In this document: piece by piece, positions 50,970-59,678 of the stretch | How the letters are laid out: the number at the start of each line of letters is the position of its first letter | How positions within the stretch are numbered: position 1 is the stretch's first letter | Source of the DNA: Desulfurococcaceae archaeon MEX13E-LK6-19 | GTDB taxonomy: Archaea; Thermoproteota; Thermoprotei_A; Sulfolobales; Desulfurococcaceae | NCBI GenBank assembly: GCA_029637525.1 | Contig: CP072660.1 | Coordinates: forward strand, 735,612-799,611 | Direction of reading: 5' to 3' | DNA length: 64,000 nucleotides | Translations under genes and position numbers: made by a program | Notes under the pieces: model-generated | Seen by the model: the letters and a program-made list of their open reading frames with translations, nothing else | Told to the model about the DNA's origin: nothing | The model's database searches: none

Positions 50970-52370
50970 TTGGCGGCTGGTTCAGCTGGTCTCGAAGCAT
51001 TCTTTAACCCAAAGAGTGTTGCCATAGTTGGTGCTACACCAAAAGAAGGCAAGGTTGGTAGAATAATTCTTGAAAACTTCATAAAGAGATTTAAAGGCAA
51101 GATCTTTCCAGTCAATCCCAAATACAATGAAATACTTGGATTAAAGTGCTATCCGACAGTCAAAGATATTCCTGAACCCGTAGACCTTGTAGTCATAAGT
51201 ATTCCAGCACCAAGTGTACCCAAAGTTCTAGAGGATGCCGGAGAAAAAGGAGTCAAAGGAGCAATCATAATAAGCGGAGGGTTTAGGGAGACCGGCACCG
51301 AAGAGGGAAGAGCTCTTGAGGAAAAAGTTGTTGAGATAGCTAAGAAGTATGGAATAAGAATAATTGGGCCTAATTGTCTAGGTATATACGATAACTGGAC
51401 TGGTGTTGACACGTTCTTCCTTCCAGACGAGAAAATGAAGAGGCCAAAGAGAGGACTAATAAGCTTCATCAGTCAGAGTGGTGCGTTTGCGTCAGCTTTA
51501 CTGGATTGGATGGCCTACAACAACATCGGGATATCGAGAGCAATAAGTTATGGTAACAAAGTAGATGTAGATGATGTCGATCTAATAGAGTTCCTTGGTA
51601 AAGACGATAAAACCGGAATCATAGTCATGTACATTGAGGGAATAAAGACTGGTAGAGGAAAATTATTCCTAGAAAAAGCCCGTGAGATCGCTAAGAAAAA
51701 ACCTATTGTTGTATTCAAGGCAGGCAAGACAGCTAGGGGAAGCCGTGCAGCCGCGAGCCATACAGCAGCTCTTGCTGGCAACTATTCTATATACCAGGCA
51801 GCATTCAAGCAAGCAGGGATAATAGAGGCGCTTTCCTTCGACGAGATAATGGATTTTGCTAAGGTATTGTTAACACAGCCTTTAATGAACGGCAACCGTG
51901 TATTCGTTGTAACTGATGCTGGCGGGATAGGTGTTATGCTAACAGATGCCCTAACTAAAGAAGGCTTCGAGCTACCTCCAACACCAGACGATCTAAAGAA
52001 AGAGCTCAGAGAGGTACTCCCACCACACTGTATAGTCGAGAACCCAATAGACTTAACAGGAGATGCTGACGACGATCGATACAGGATAGTTCTCGAGAAA
52101 ATACTCCCCAAGCCATATGTTGATGCAGTAGTTGTTGGTGCACTACCACAAATACCAGGTATGACAAAGAAGATTGTAGACTATTTCGTTGAGTTGAAGA
52201 AATACGGTAAACCAATGATCATCATTAATATCGGTAGCGAGGAAGCAGAGAAATTTAAAGTTGAATTAGAGAATAAGGGTATACCCGTATATGAATCGCC
52301 CGAACGCGCGGCACGTGCACTGAAAGCACTTTACTTATACTCCATGTATAGAAAAAGGTGGTCGCAATGA
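50970..52370 (+). CDS. acdA: ADP-forming acyl-CoA synthetase (ACD), alpha subunit
   Basis: A 466-residue subunit of the enzyme that turns acetyl-CoA (or another acyl-CoA), ADP and phosphate into acid, CoA and ATP, the main ATP-yielding step of peptide fermentation in hyperthermophiles. The CoA-binding Rossmann domain has VGATPKEGKVGRI; FISQSGAF and the phosphohistidine segment ASHTAALAGNY (about residue 260) are conserved. TTG 50970 follows GGAGGT (50954-50959). It overlaps the beta gene. Confidence 0.94.
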   Translation: MAAGSAGLEAFFNPKSVAIVGATPKEGKVGRIILENFIKRFKGKIFPVNPKYNEILGLKCYPTVKDIPEPVDLVVISIPAPSVPKVLEDAGEKGVKGAIIISGGFRETGTEEGRALEEKVVEIAKKYGIRIIGPNCLGIYDNWTGVDTFFLPDEKMKRPKRGLISFISQSGAFASALLDWMAYNNIGISRAISYGNKVDVDDVDLIEFLGKDDKTGIIVMYIEGIKTGRGKLFLEKAREIAKKKPIVVFKAGKTARGSRAAASHTAALAGNYSIYQAAFKQAGIIEALSFDEIMDFAKVLLTQPLMNGNRVFVVTDAGGIGVMLTDALTKEGFELPPTPDDLKKELREVLPPHCIVENPIDLTGDADDDRYRIVLEKILPKPYVDAVVVGALPQIPGMTKKIVDYFVELKKYGKPMIIINIGSEEAEKFKVELENKGIPVYESPERAARALKALYLYSMYRKRWSQ

Positions 52371-53065
52371 ACCCCCGAGAAATAATAGCAAAAGCTCTTG
52401 AAGAAAACAGGACAAAACTTCTTGAACATGAAGCAATAGAGATAATAAAATACTATGGAGCCCCTGTTGCCGAGGCACTACTCGCGAAAACACCTGAAGA
52501 AGCTGGAGAACTTGCAGAGAAAATAGGGTTCCCCGTAGTCCTCAAGATAGTCTCGCCCGATATAAGCCATAAAAGTGATGTAGGCGGCGTAATTGTTGGT
52601 GTTAATAGTAAGGAAGAAGCTATTGAGAAAGCCAGAAAGATCCTAGAGAATGTCTCACAGAAAGCACCTGGAGCAAGGGTATCAGGAATACTTGTCCAGA
52701 AACAAGCTAAGCCTGGTCTCGAAGTAATTGTTGGTGGCCTCCGGGACAGCGTTTTCGGCCCGGTGGTGATGTTCGGACTCGGCGGTATCTTTGTAGAAGT
52801 ACTTAGGGATGTATCATTCCGTATAGCACCTATATCAGAAGAAGAAGCGATAGAGATGATGAAGGAAATAAAGGCTTCTAAGATACTTGAAGGCTATAGG
52901 AATGTGCCACCAGTTGACAAGAAAGCACTTGCTAAAGTAATTATTGCAGCAGCTAAGCTACTCGAAGAAAACCCTGAAGTAGATTCGCTAGATCTAAACC
53001 CTGTAATAGCCTACCAAGACGGAGCACTTGTTGTTGATGCACGTGTGATATTGAAGAAAAAGTAG
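52367..53065 (+). CDS. acdB: ADP-forming acyl-CoA synthetase (ACD), beta subunit
   Basis: A 232-residue ATP-grasp subunit that transfers phosphate from the alpha-subunit histidine to ADP. FPVVLKIVSPDISHKSDVGGV contains the ATP-binding lysine and a second conserved histidine; FGLGGIFVEVLRDVSFRIAP is the grasp core. ATG 52367 is preferred; GTG 52358 is three codons upstream. It overlaps the alpha gene by 4 nt, giving equal expression of both subunits. Confidence 0.94.
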   Translation: MNPREIIAKALEENRTKLLEHEAIEIIKYYGAPVAEALLAKTPEEAGELAEKIGFPVVLKIVSPDISHKSDVGGVIVGVNSKEEAIEKARKILENVSQKAPGARVSGILVQKQAKPGLEVIVGGLRDSVFGPVVMFGLGGIFVEVLRDVSFRIAPISEEEAIEMMKEIKASKILEGYRNVPPVDKKALAKVIIAAAKLLEENPEVDSLDLNPVIAYQDGALVVDARVILKKK

Positions 53066-53134
53066 TAAAGGTTATTTTCTTCCTCCAAGTTCCTTTATTA
53101 AAACTATAGAGAACAATATTCTTAGGGAACTATC

Positions 53135-54067
53135 TTGGATGGCAGCACTAGGGGTGAAGCAGGCATACAGGTTGTAGATATAGAGAGAATGCTCTCCGAG
53201 ATTTCGCAGGAAATAGCTAACACGAGAAATAGAATACGTGAACTAAAAAATGAACGTGCGATTCTAATAGCAGAACTCAGGGAGCTCAGAAATGAAAGAA
53301 GAAAACTAATTGATGAAGTCAGGAATATTTCTAATGAATACAGGAACATAAAAGAAAAAAGAGCAGGTCTTGTTGAAGAAATAAGAAAACTACGTGCAGA
53401 ACGTCGTGAGAAAATTAGTAGAATCAAGGAGATAGTTAACCAGATTTCAATGAAGAGAAAAGCATTAGAAGAAATGGGTAAAAACGCCAGATTATCCATT
53501 ACGGCAATAAGGAGAGAAATAGAAAGGCTTGAATGGATACAGCAGACGAGAGTCCTCACTCTAGAGGAAGAAAATAGAATTATCAAGGAAATTGCTAGAC
53601 TTGAAGAAATGCTTGAGAAAGCAATGAAGATCAAGGATGAGAAGAAGACTATAACTGAGCTTAGAGCAGAACTTCTAAGGCTCCGTGTTGAAGTTTCTGA
53701 ATTAAACAAGAAAATTAATGAAATAAGCCAGAAAATATCTAGTATTGATGAGAAAAGAGGATTGTTGCGGCAAAAGATATCAGAGCTAAGAAGTAAAATA
53801 GACGAGCTCACACAGGAAATCAATGATAGGCAAGAAAGATTAACGAACATTATTGAGGAGATCAAGGAGCTTACTAACAAGCTTAGCGAGCTTAGAAACA
53901 AGTATGCTGAACTACAGAAAGAACTTGAGAAACAGAGAATTAGTGTGATTCTAAGCGAGAAGAAGAAACGTGTTGAAGAGAAGCTCAAGCGTGGCGAAAA
54001 GAGGCTTACTCTCGAAGAGCTCAAGATACTTTATGGTGATGTAGAAGATTTTGTTGAGGAACAGTAG
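53135..54067 (+). CDS. Long coiled-coil protein (COG1340-like)
   Basis: A 310-residue protein that is nearly all coiled coil, from about residue 15 to 285, with dense E, K, R, I and L heptads (for example RNRIRELKNERAILIAELRE). It has no signal peptide or membrane helix. It resembles the archaeal phosphoserine-phosphatase-adjacent coiled-coil group (COG1340), whose function is unknown. TTG 53135 is used; a minus-strand ORF of 300 codons in the same place is a coding shadow. It is convergent with the prenyltransferase gene. Confidence 0.72.
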   Translation: MDGSTRGEAGIQVVDIERMLSEISQEIANTRNRIRELKNERAILIAELRELRNERRKLIDEVRNISNEYRNIKEKRAGLVEEIRKLRAERREKISRIKEIVNQISMKRKALEEMGKNARLSITAIRREIERLEWIQQTRVLTLEEENRIIKEIARLEEMLEKAMKIKDEKKTITELRAELLRLRVEVSELNKKINEISQKISSIDEKRGLLRQKISELRSKIDELTQEINDRQERLTNIIEEIKELTNKLSELRNKYAELQKELEKQRISVILSEKKKRVEEKLKRGEKRLTLEELKILYGDVEDFVEEQ

Positions 54068-54076
54068 AAAACGTTG

Positions 54077-54892
54077 TTATTTACCAAATCTTCTTTCTCT
54101 ATGCTGGAATGACCTTATTGCTCTCCAGAAATCAATCTTTCTAAACTCGGGCCAATATGCTTCACAGAAGTATAGTTCTGAGTAAGCAAGTTGCCATAAC
54201 AGGAAATTACTTATTCTAACCTCGCCTGAAGTCCTTATTACCAGGTCCGGGTCTGGGAGATTATTTGTGTAAAGATATTTCCTAAACATTTCCTCGTTTA
54301 TATCTTCAGGGCTGATATGTCCTTTCTTTACATCCTCGGCGATCTTCTTTACTGCATCTATTATTTCTTGTCGGCCACCATAACATAGTGCTATATTAAG
54401 AACTCTTTCGTTGTTTTTCGCGGTTGCATCTTCGACTTTCTTTGCTAGTGCTCTAATCTCCTCTGGAACTAGATCCAGGTTTCCAATAACACGTACTCTT
54501 ACTTTGTATTCCCATATATCCTTGTTAGTCAAAAGCTCTTCTAGACCTTTTTTCGCTAATTCAAACAAATGTTGCCTTTCTGCTGGTGGTCTTTTAGTAC
54601 AGTTCTCTGTAGACATCGCATATACTGTTGCTGCTTTTATTCCCAGCTCCCATATCCAATGTAGTACTTCTTTTATTCTACGGTAGCCTTCTTCATGTCC
54701 TTTCCATGCTTCTAAATTATACATGCGAGCCCATCGTCTGTTGCCATCTGGTATTATACCTACATGAACAGGGAAAGGACCGTTTCTTATTTGCAGCCAT
54801 AGCCATTTCTCGTATACTCTATAAACTGGCTTTAGGACAAGTCTTATGAACCTATATACTTTCCTGTAAATAATTCTTCTTGCGTTGACCAT
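54077..54892 (-). CDS. uppS: cis-Prenyltransferase (undecaprenyl/polyprenyl diphosphate synthase)
   Basis: A 271-residue enzyme that lengthens prenyl diphosphates in cis, making the lipid carrier (dolichyl type) used for N-glycosylation of surface proteins. VGIIPDGNRRWAR (catalytic Asp), ALCYGGRQEIIDAV, and the C-terminal DLVIRTSGEVRISNFLLWQ with YFCEAYWPEF are all family motifs. A basic, hydrophobic N-terminal extension (about 1-35) may help membrane binding. It may supply lipid carrier for the glycosylation-rich surface protein at 25.5 kb. Confidence 0.94.
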   Translation of the reverse strand: MVNARRIIYRKVYRFIRLVLKPVYRVYEKWLWLQIRNGPFPVHVGIIPDGNRRWARMYNLEAWKGHEEGYRRIKEVLHWIWELGIKAATVYAMSTENCTKRPPAERQHLFELAKKGLEELLTNKDIWEYKVRVRVIGNLDLVPEEIRALAKKVEDATAKNNERVLNIALCYGGRQEIIDAVKKIAEDVKKGHISPEDINEEMFRKYLYTNNLPDPDLVIRTSGEVRISNFLLWQLAYSELYFCEAYWPEFRKIDFWRAIRSFQHRERRFGK

Positions 54893-55006
54893 AATTTAAT
54901 CCCTTAAATTAGAAGACACTTGTTTTACTCTATTTTTATCAAACCTCGATGCTCCTATATATTTGTGAGCTTTTACATCAATAAATAGCGTGGAGGCGTT
55001 GAGAAC

Positions 55007-55579
55007 TTGAAGGCAGTACTGACATCTACTAATAAAGCAAAAATACTCGGCGCTGCCAAGGCCTTAAAACTTCTTGGTGTAAAAGACATCACTTCTGTTC
55101 CCGTGAGCACAGGAATAGAACAACCTTTATCGTTTGAGCAAACGCTTTCAGCAGCTATCAAAAGAATAGAGAACGTTATAAATCGTGTTAATGCCGATTA
55201 TTATGTTTCTATAGAAGGAGGTATAATCCATGATATAGGGTATCTTATTGAGGGGCAAATCGCGATAATTGTTGATAAACAAGGAAAAGCATCTGTAGGG
55301 TTCAGCAGTTTATTTCCATTGCCTATCTCCTTTAAAGAGAAATTATCTGGTGGGAAGACTCTAGAAGAAGCTATGTATGAAGTAACAGGTATCAAGAGAA
55401 TTGGAGAGAAATATGGGGCCATAGGATATCTGACACAAGGTTTTATAACAAGAGTTGAGCTAAGTTATCAAGCTGTGCTTACAGCTATTCTACCATTCCT
55501 TAATACTCATTTGTATAAAGAACTGATCGATATAAATTATTTGAAGAAAATATTAAAAACTAGGTTAGATACCCAATAA
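55007..55579 (+). CDS. Inosine/xanthosine triphosphatase (DUF84, YjjX-like)
   Basis: A 190-residue house-cleaning NTPase of the DUF84 family, removing ITP/XTP. LTSTNKAKILGAAKALKLLG at the N terminus, the central SIEGGIIHDIGYLIEGQIAII and the later GEKYGAIGYLTQGFITR are family features. TTG 55007 is the likely start. It lies before ribosomal protein S8e with 30 nt between. Confidence 0.85.
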   Translation: MKAVLTSTNKAKILGAAKALKLLGVKDITSVPVSTGIEQPLSFEQTLSAAIKRIENVINRVNADYYVSIEGGIIHDIGYLIEGQIAIIVDKQGKASVGFSSLFPLPISFKEKLSGGKTLEEAMYEVTGIKRIGEKYGAIGYLTQGFITRVELSYQAVLTAILPFLNTHLYKELIDINYLKKILKTRLDTQ

Positions 55580-55609
55580 TATCCAGCATAAATAGAGGGG
55601 GTCGTGGGG

Positions 55610-55996
55610 TTGTCCTACTATCAAGGCAATGACTTGAAGAAACCAAGTGGTGGAAAAAAGAGAAGACATAGGATGAAACGAAAATACGAACTAGGTAGGC
55701 CGCCAACAGAAACCAAGGTTGCTCCAGTCGATGAAAGAGTATTGATCAGGGTTAGAGGAGGTAACTACAAAGTTAGGTTAAAGAAAGCAGCCTACGCAAA
55801 TGTATACATCCCTTCTGAGAAGAAGTTCCAGAAAGTCAAGATAATAGGCGTTGTCGAAACACCAGCTAATACTGAGTACGCGAGAAGAGGAATAATAGTT
55901 AAAGGAGCCATCATAAGGACTGAAATAGGGCTAGCTAAAGTAGTATCAAGACCTGGTCAGGATGGTGTAATAAACGCTGTTCTCATAGGTCAATAA
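55610..55996 (+). CDS. rps8e: 30S ribosomal protein S8e
   Basis: A 128-residue ribosomal protein. [22 protein letters not shown] and [11 protein letters not shown] at the N terminus are diagnostic. The Shine-Dalgarno GAGGGG (55595-55600) is 9 nt before TTG 55610 but only 3 nt before GTG 55604, so TTG 55610 is the better start. Confidence 0.95.
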   Translation: MSYYQGNDLKKPSGGKKRRHRMKRKYELGRPPTETKVAPVDERVLIRVRGGNYKVRLKKAAYANVYIPSEKKFQKVKIIGVVETPANTEYARRGIIVKGAIIRTEIGLAKVVSRPGQDGVINAVLIGQ

Positions 55997-56081
55997 AAGC
56001 GATTTTATCTTAAACAGAATTTGCTCTCTAAATTCTTTAATTCTTGAAGATAAGAATAATTTTATTGTGAAGGGCTGAATC

Positions 56082-56381
56082 TTGAGCAGGGATTACCGGG
56101 AAAAAAGAGTAGTTGTATGGCCAGCATACATAGATGCTACTATGTCGAGAAAAATGGGTAGACGAGTACCTCGCTCGATAGCGGTACCTAACCCTACAGT
56201 AGAAGAAATTGTTGAAGCAGCTTCACAGCTTGGGTTAAACCCTGTTGTTGAAGACTCTCCATACCCTAGGGCTTGGTGGAAGTATAAACAACGTGTTGTA
56301 GTTGATAAAATAGGTTCAAAGCAACAAGTTTTGAGGAAGATTGCTGAAAAAATAAAAGAGATAAGGCGTGAGAAAAGATGA
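56082..56381 (+). CDS. srp19: Signal recognition particle protein SRP19
   Basis: A 99-residue SRP subunit that binds helices 6 and 8 of the 7S RNA and helps SRP54 to bind. VVWPAYIDATMSRKMGRRVPRS and the middle GLNPVVEDSPYPRAWW match the family. It starts at TTG 56082, 85 nt after S8e. The 7S RNA gene is not in this window. Confidence 0.93.
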   Translation: MSRDYREKRVVVWPAYIDATMSRKMGRRVPRSIAVPNPTVEEIVEAASQLGLNPVVEDSPYPRAWWKYKQRVVVDKIGSKQQVLRKIAEKIKEIRREKR

Positions 56382-56572
56382 AAACTTTTCTGCCCTATTA
56401 CAATAATACGCGTTGTAATACAAGCGTAATACCAATAGATCTTTTAATAATTGATTAAAGTATTACTAGCGGTAGTACACGTGCACCAGTGGGTTCAAGA
56501 GGTAGATACCTTAAGTAGTATGTCTAACCATTGGTAATACTGATGAAGGCCCCCCTTGTAAGGTGCTAAGTA
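56382..56572. other. Intergenic region with short palindromes
   Basis: No gene seen. It holds the 11-nt palindrome TTGTAATACAA (56412-56422) and an imperfect inverted pair GTAATACCAAT (near 56428) and ATTGGTAATAC (near 56530), plus a TATA-like TTAATAATT at about 56443, presumably the gar1-tfb promoter. Confidence 0.4.
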
Positions 56573-56896
56573 ATGAGGAGGCTCGGTGAGCTGCTACACG
56601 CAACAAAAGATGGATTGCTAGTAGTAAAATCAGCACTCAAAGACCCAAGGAAACTTGTGGGTTCCATAGTGTATGATAGAGATATGAAGAGAATTGGACG
56701 TATAGTCGACGTAATTGGGCGTACTGACTCACCATACGTTATTGTAAAGCCAGAATCCAAGGATATCATTGCTGTTATAGAGCCTGGTCCAGTATACTAT
56801 TTCGTTGAAAGAAAGAAGCGAAGGTTTGGTGAAAAGAAGAAGAAACCGAGTAAGAAACGGGGGGCCGGAGGGAGGAGGCGTAGGGAAACAAAATAA
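56573..56896 (+). CDS. gar1: H/ACA RNP protein Gar1
   Basis: A 107-residue core protein of H/ACA guide RNPs, which pseudouridylate rRNA with Cbf5, Nop10 and L7Ae. The beta-barrel core includes VGSIVYDRDMKRIGRIVDVIG and SPYVIVKPE; the C terminus is a basic K/R-rich tail (about 75-107). ATG 56573 lies 6 nt before the end of its own short leader; GTAAGGTGC and AATGAGGAGG are near. The tfb gene follows after 6 nt. Confidence 0.9.
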   Translation: MRRLGELLHATKDGLLVVKSALKDPRKLVGSIVYDRDMKRIGRIVDVIGRTDSPYVIVKPESKDIIAVIEPGPVYYFVERKKRRFGEKKKKPSKKRGAGGRRRRETK

Positions 56897-56902
56897 TGAC
56901 TT

Positions 56903-57823
56903 ATGGTGATGTATTTGGTTTACGAGCATGGAGAAAATCTTGTATGTCCTGTTTGTAACTCTAGAAACATAATATTTGACCCTATGAGAGGAGAGTATGT
57001 CTGTGGACACTGTGGTACGGTTGTCAGCGATAAAATAGTTGATGTAGGAAGAGAATGGCGTATATTCCAGTTCTCTGATGTAAATAGTAAATCTAGAACG
57101 GGAAGATCGTTAACCAACGCTATTCATGACAAAGGGCTGACAACAACATTCTCTGTGGGCGGTAAAGGAGTATCTAAGACAATGAGGAAGAAACTAAGAG
57201 AGATGAAGAGAATACAAACGAAAATGAGGATTAGCAAAAAGGAGAAACATATTGTTACAGGTTTAAAGTACCTTAATGAGTTTGTCACAAAACTTGAGCT
57301 ACCTAATTATGTACGTGAACATGCTGCCATGATTCTACAGAAAGCTCTTGAAGAAATAAATGCAAAAGAGAAGACAATAAAAGCCATGGCTGCTGCAGCA
57401 ATACTTTTAGCATCAAAAGCACATGGGTTACCTAAAACCCTTAGGCTTATAGCGAAAGAGCTTGGGATGACTGAGAAGGAGATATGGCATGCAGAAAAGA
57501 GGATAATTAGTGCTGTAAAGAGGATTAATGTAAAGATGCCTGACCCTAAGGGATTCATACCCTATCTTGTTAGCACACTAAAATTGTCGGCGAAAGTACA
57601 GTACCTAGCAGCGTATCTAACCTATCTTGCAAAGAAGAAAGAACTCGCAAGCGGCAGGGGGCCTATTGGACTTGCAGCAGCTTCAGTGTATGTTGCATCA
57701 ATTCTTCTTGACGAAAAGAGAACTCAACAAGAAGTAGCTTCAGCATGTAATATAACAGATGTTACGATAAGAAACCGTTACAGTGACATCATAGAGAATT
57801 TTGATATCGAAGTCAGACTCTAA
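56903..57823 (+). CDS. tfb: Transcription initiation factor TFB
   Basis: A 306-residue TFIIB homologue. The N-terminal zinc ribbon has CPVCNS ... CGHCGT (about 14-36); the B-finger/linker follows; two cyclin repeats (about 110-205 and 210-305) bind TBP-DNA, with the second containing the BRE-recognising helix-turn-helix (TQQEVASACNITDVTIRNRY). It is full length. It follows gar1 by 6 nt, a conserved archaeal gene pair. Confidence 0.96.
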   Translation: MVMYLVYEHGENLVCPVCNSRNIIFDPMRGEYVCGHCGTVVSDKIVDVGREWRIFQFSDVNSKSRTGRSLTNAIHDKGLTTTFSVGGKGVSKTMRKKLREMKRIQTKMRISKKEKHIVTGLKYLNEFVTKLELPNYVREHAAMILQKALEEINAKEKTIKAMAAAAILLASKAHGLPKTLRLIAKELGMTEKEIWHAEKRIISAVKRINVKMPDPKGFIPYLVSTLKLSAKVQYLAAYLTYLAKKKELASGRGPIGLAAASVYVASILLDEKRTQQEVASACNITDVTIRNRYSDIIENFDIEVRL

Positions 57824-58063
57824 ATAAATTCTTTGGCTTGTAAATCGCGTACATGAGAAAAGGTGTTGTATGAATATTTTTTAAGTGGCGGTTTAAACGT
57901 CAGGGCTCTTTTTACAAAAACTCCCCCACAAAAATATGTAAACGAACTGATTAATAAAGAGTGTTGAGTAAGATTAAATTTCTTCCACACTAATAGTTTA
58001 ACTGGTATGTCAAGAGATTGATGATGAGTGAATGACTAGAAGCGAGGGGTTGATGCTAGGGCC
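57824..58063. other. Intergenic leader region of the TFE-beta gene
   Basis: About 240 nt with no gene. It contains TATA-like TTTAAACG (57893-57900) and AGTTTAACTGG (about 57998), and a single perfect C-box-like ATGATGA at 58021-58027 without a matching D box. Confidence 0.4.
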
Positions 58064-58498
58064 TTGGTTGAAGAAGCACTACTATTTGAGGAACTCAGCG
58101 ATATAGAGCGAAAGGCATACGAGCTAATACTAAAGCATGGCAAAAAAGGAATTTATCAGAATGATTTATGGAAGCAGCTTGGAATTAATAGTAGAGAAGC
58201 ATCAAGAATTGTAAACAAGCTCTTAAAAAAAGGTCTTATAACAAGGAAGCCAGCCATTAATAGAGGCCGTAAGACATACTTGCTTATACCAATTACTGAG
58301 AGAAGAAAACGTGTTGTAAAGATTAAGAAGGAGAAACTGGAGACAAAAATTGATGTAGATCCGTTTCTTGATATACCGTGTATGCGTTGTCCTTACATAA
58401 ATAAGTGTTATAGTGGAGGATTTTATGATCCAATAAAATGTCCGTTTATGGACGAGTGGTTGATGAACGAGATATCCTTGATGGAGAAGAAACGTTAG
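58064..58498 (+). CDS. TFE-beta-like transcription factor (RPC34/39 homologue) with Fe-S motif
   Basis: A 144-residue protein. A winged helix (about 10-75, RKAYELILKHGKKGIYQNDL then NSREASRIVNKLLKKGLI) is followed by a basic linker and a cysteine cluster CMRCPYINKC ... KC (about 107-127), the pattern of the 4Fe-4S domain of crenarchaeal TFE-beta and human RPC39. TFE-beta pairs with TFE-alpha to open promoter DNA. TTG 58064 follows GAGGGG at 58044-58049. Its stop overlaps the convergent trm1 stop by 4 nt. Confidence 0.85.
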   Translation: MVEEALLFEELSDIERKAYELILKHGKKGIYQNDLWKQLGINSREASRIVNKLLKKGLITRKPAINRGRKTYLLIPITERRKRVVKIKKEKLETKIDVDPFLDIPCMRCPYINKCYSGGFYDPIKCPFMDEWLMNEISLMEKKR

Positions 58499-59673
58499 AA
58501 CTCGTGTTCTATAAGTCTAATTAAATCTTCGTGGGGCATATCTGTTTTCACTCCACGTGGATCGAAGTGAGTTCTGAAAGCATTGTATCCTTTTTCTCTG
58601 ATCTTCTCTATGAACAAACTTATTGGGGGTTGATTCTTTTTCAACAGCCCAAATAGTTTATCATACCTGTAATACACCTTGTTTACAGTATATTCGTTAT
58701 AGAGGTTTTTCAAGAAATCCAAGGTTTTCTTCAGGTAATCGTATTCTTGTGTTGAAACCAATTTTTCTGTTGTTGCAATAGCTTTTTCCAGGAACTCTTT
58801 ACTTGCCAGCTCTCCGATCCATAATGGTCCTATGAGTACATATCCTTGTTTGACGTGTTCTTGTAATTCATCTTGTTTAATTAGTTTCCTTTCTAGAGTA
58901 TTGCTGTTGTATGCAATGTATCCTATTTGCGAGAGAACTTCATCAGCTTTCTTGGCAGACTTATATGCTTTGAAGTAGACTCTATAATAGTAATCATGGT
59001 AGTAGGACAGAACAACTTCAAGCCCTACATCATGTGATGCTGCTCTACGGATAATAGAGCCTATTAGTATTCTTAGCCCCATTTCCTTGGAGAAATCTGC
59101 TTTTATACAATATGCCCCATATCTTCTCAGACATACATTTGAATGACTACAGTTTAGAGGACCTGTGTCTGTTGCTGTGAAAGCTAGGTATCCTCCACGA
59201 CTTATAGCGTAAATGCTTGAGTCAACAAAAGGGATAGGCGTCCCATATGGGTCTATATCGATGTAATCTATTACAACACCTTCTGCCCGAAGAGTGTTCA
59301 GGAGAATATTTGCTTCGTTATTGTATGCAATGAGTTTTTCATCGATGTTATTGAGTTCTATATTTCTCCTTATGTAGTAGAAAGACGCTGGATCTATATC
59401 GTTTGCTATGCCGTTGCCATTTGACTCTAAAACGTACCTGATACTCCTTACTCCGCTGCCAGCTAATGGTTCCACGAAAAAGAATTCCCTGTTAAACACA
59501 GTCCTGGTAAACACTACTGCCACATCTCTATTGAAGATAGCTCTTGGATTATAGAATATTGGCGCCCAGGCAGGCTCGTATACACCATCAGGTCTTTTGA
59601 AGAGATCAGGTTTTGGGATTATTATTTTTGCCTTGCCTTCAGTTATTATTGTTTCCCATGAGTGTATCTTCAT
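58495..59673 (-). CDS. trm1: tRNA (guanine26-N2)-dimethyltransferase Trm1
   Basis: A 392-residue enzyme that makes m2,2G26. ITEGKAKIIIP and FYNPRAIFNRDVAVV at the N terminus, EPLAGSGVRSIRYVLE (SAM motif I) and YIDIDPYGTPIPFV (catalytic motif) are clear; a two-cysteine zinc segment CSHSNVC is present. It is full length for archaeal Trm1. It is followed by THEP1 upstream with a 5-nt gap on the same strand. Confidence 0.94.
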   Translation of the reverse strand: MKIHSWETIITEGKAKIIIPKPDLFKRPDGVYEPAWAPIFYNPRAIFNRDVAVVFTRTVFNREFFFVEPLAGSGVRSIRYVLESNGNGIANDIDPASFYYIRRNIELNNIDEKLIAYNNEANILLNTLRAEGVVIDYIDIDPYGTPIPFVDSSIYAISRGGYLAFTATDTGPLNCSHSNVCLRRYGAYCIKADFSKEMGLRILIGSIIRRAASHDVGLEVVLSYYHDYYYRVYFKAYKSAKKADEVLSQIGYIAYNSNTLERKLIKQDELQEHVKQGYVLIGPLWIGELASKEFLEKAIATTEKLVSTQEYDYLKKTLDFLKNLYNEYTVNKVYYRYDKLFGLLKKNQPPISLFIEKIREKGYNAFRTHFDPRGVKTDMPHEDLIRLIEHEF

Positions 59674-59678
59674 TCCGG

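Noticed and set aside
53122..54024. A 300-codon ORF on the minus strand opposite the coiled-coil gene
   Set aside because: Its translation is a serine/leucine-rich mirror of E/K/R/I codons on the other strand, with no domain. The plus-strand coiled coil has proper heptads.
58021..58060. Box C-like ATGATGA before the TFE-beta gene as a C/D sRNA
   Set aside because: No D box or second C'/D' pair at a suitable distance; it overlaps the probable mRNA leader.
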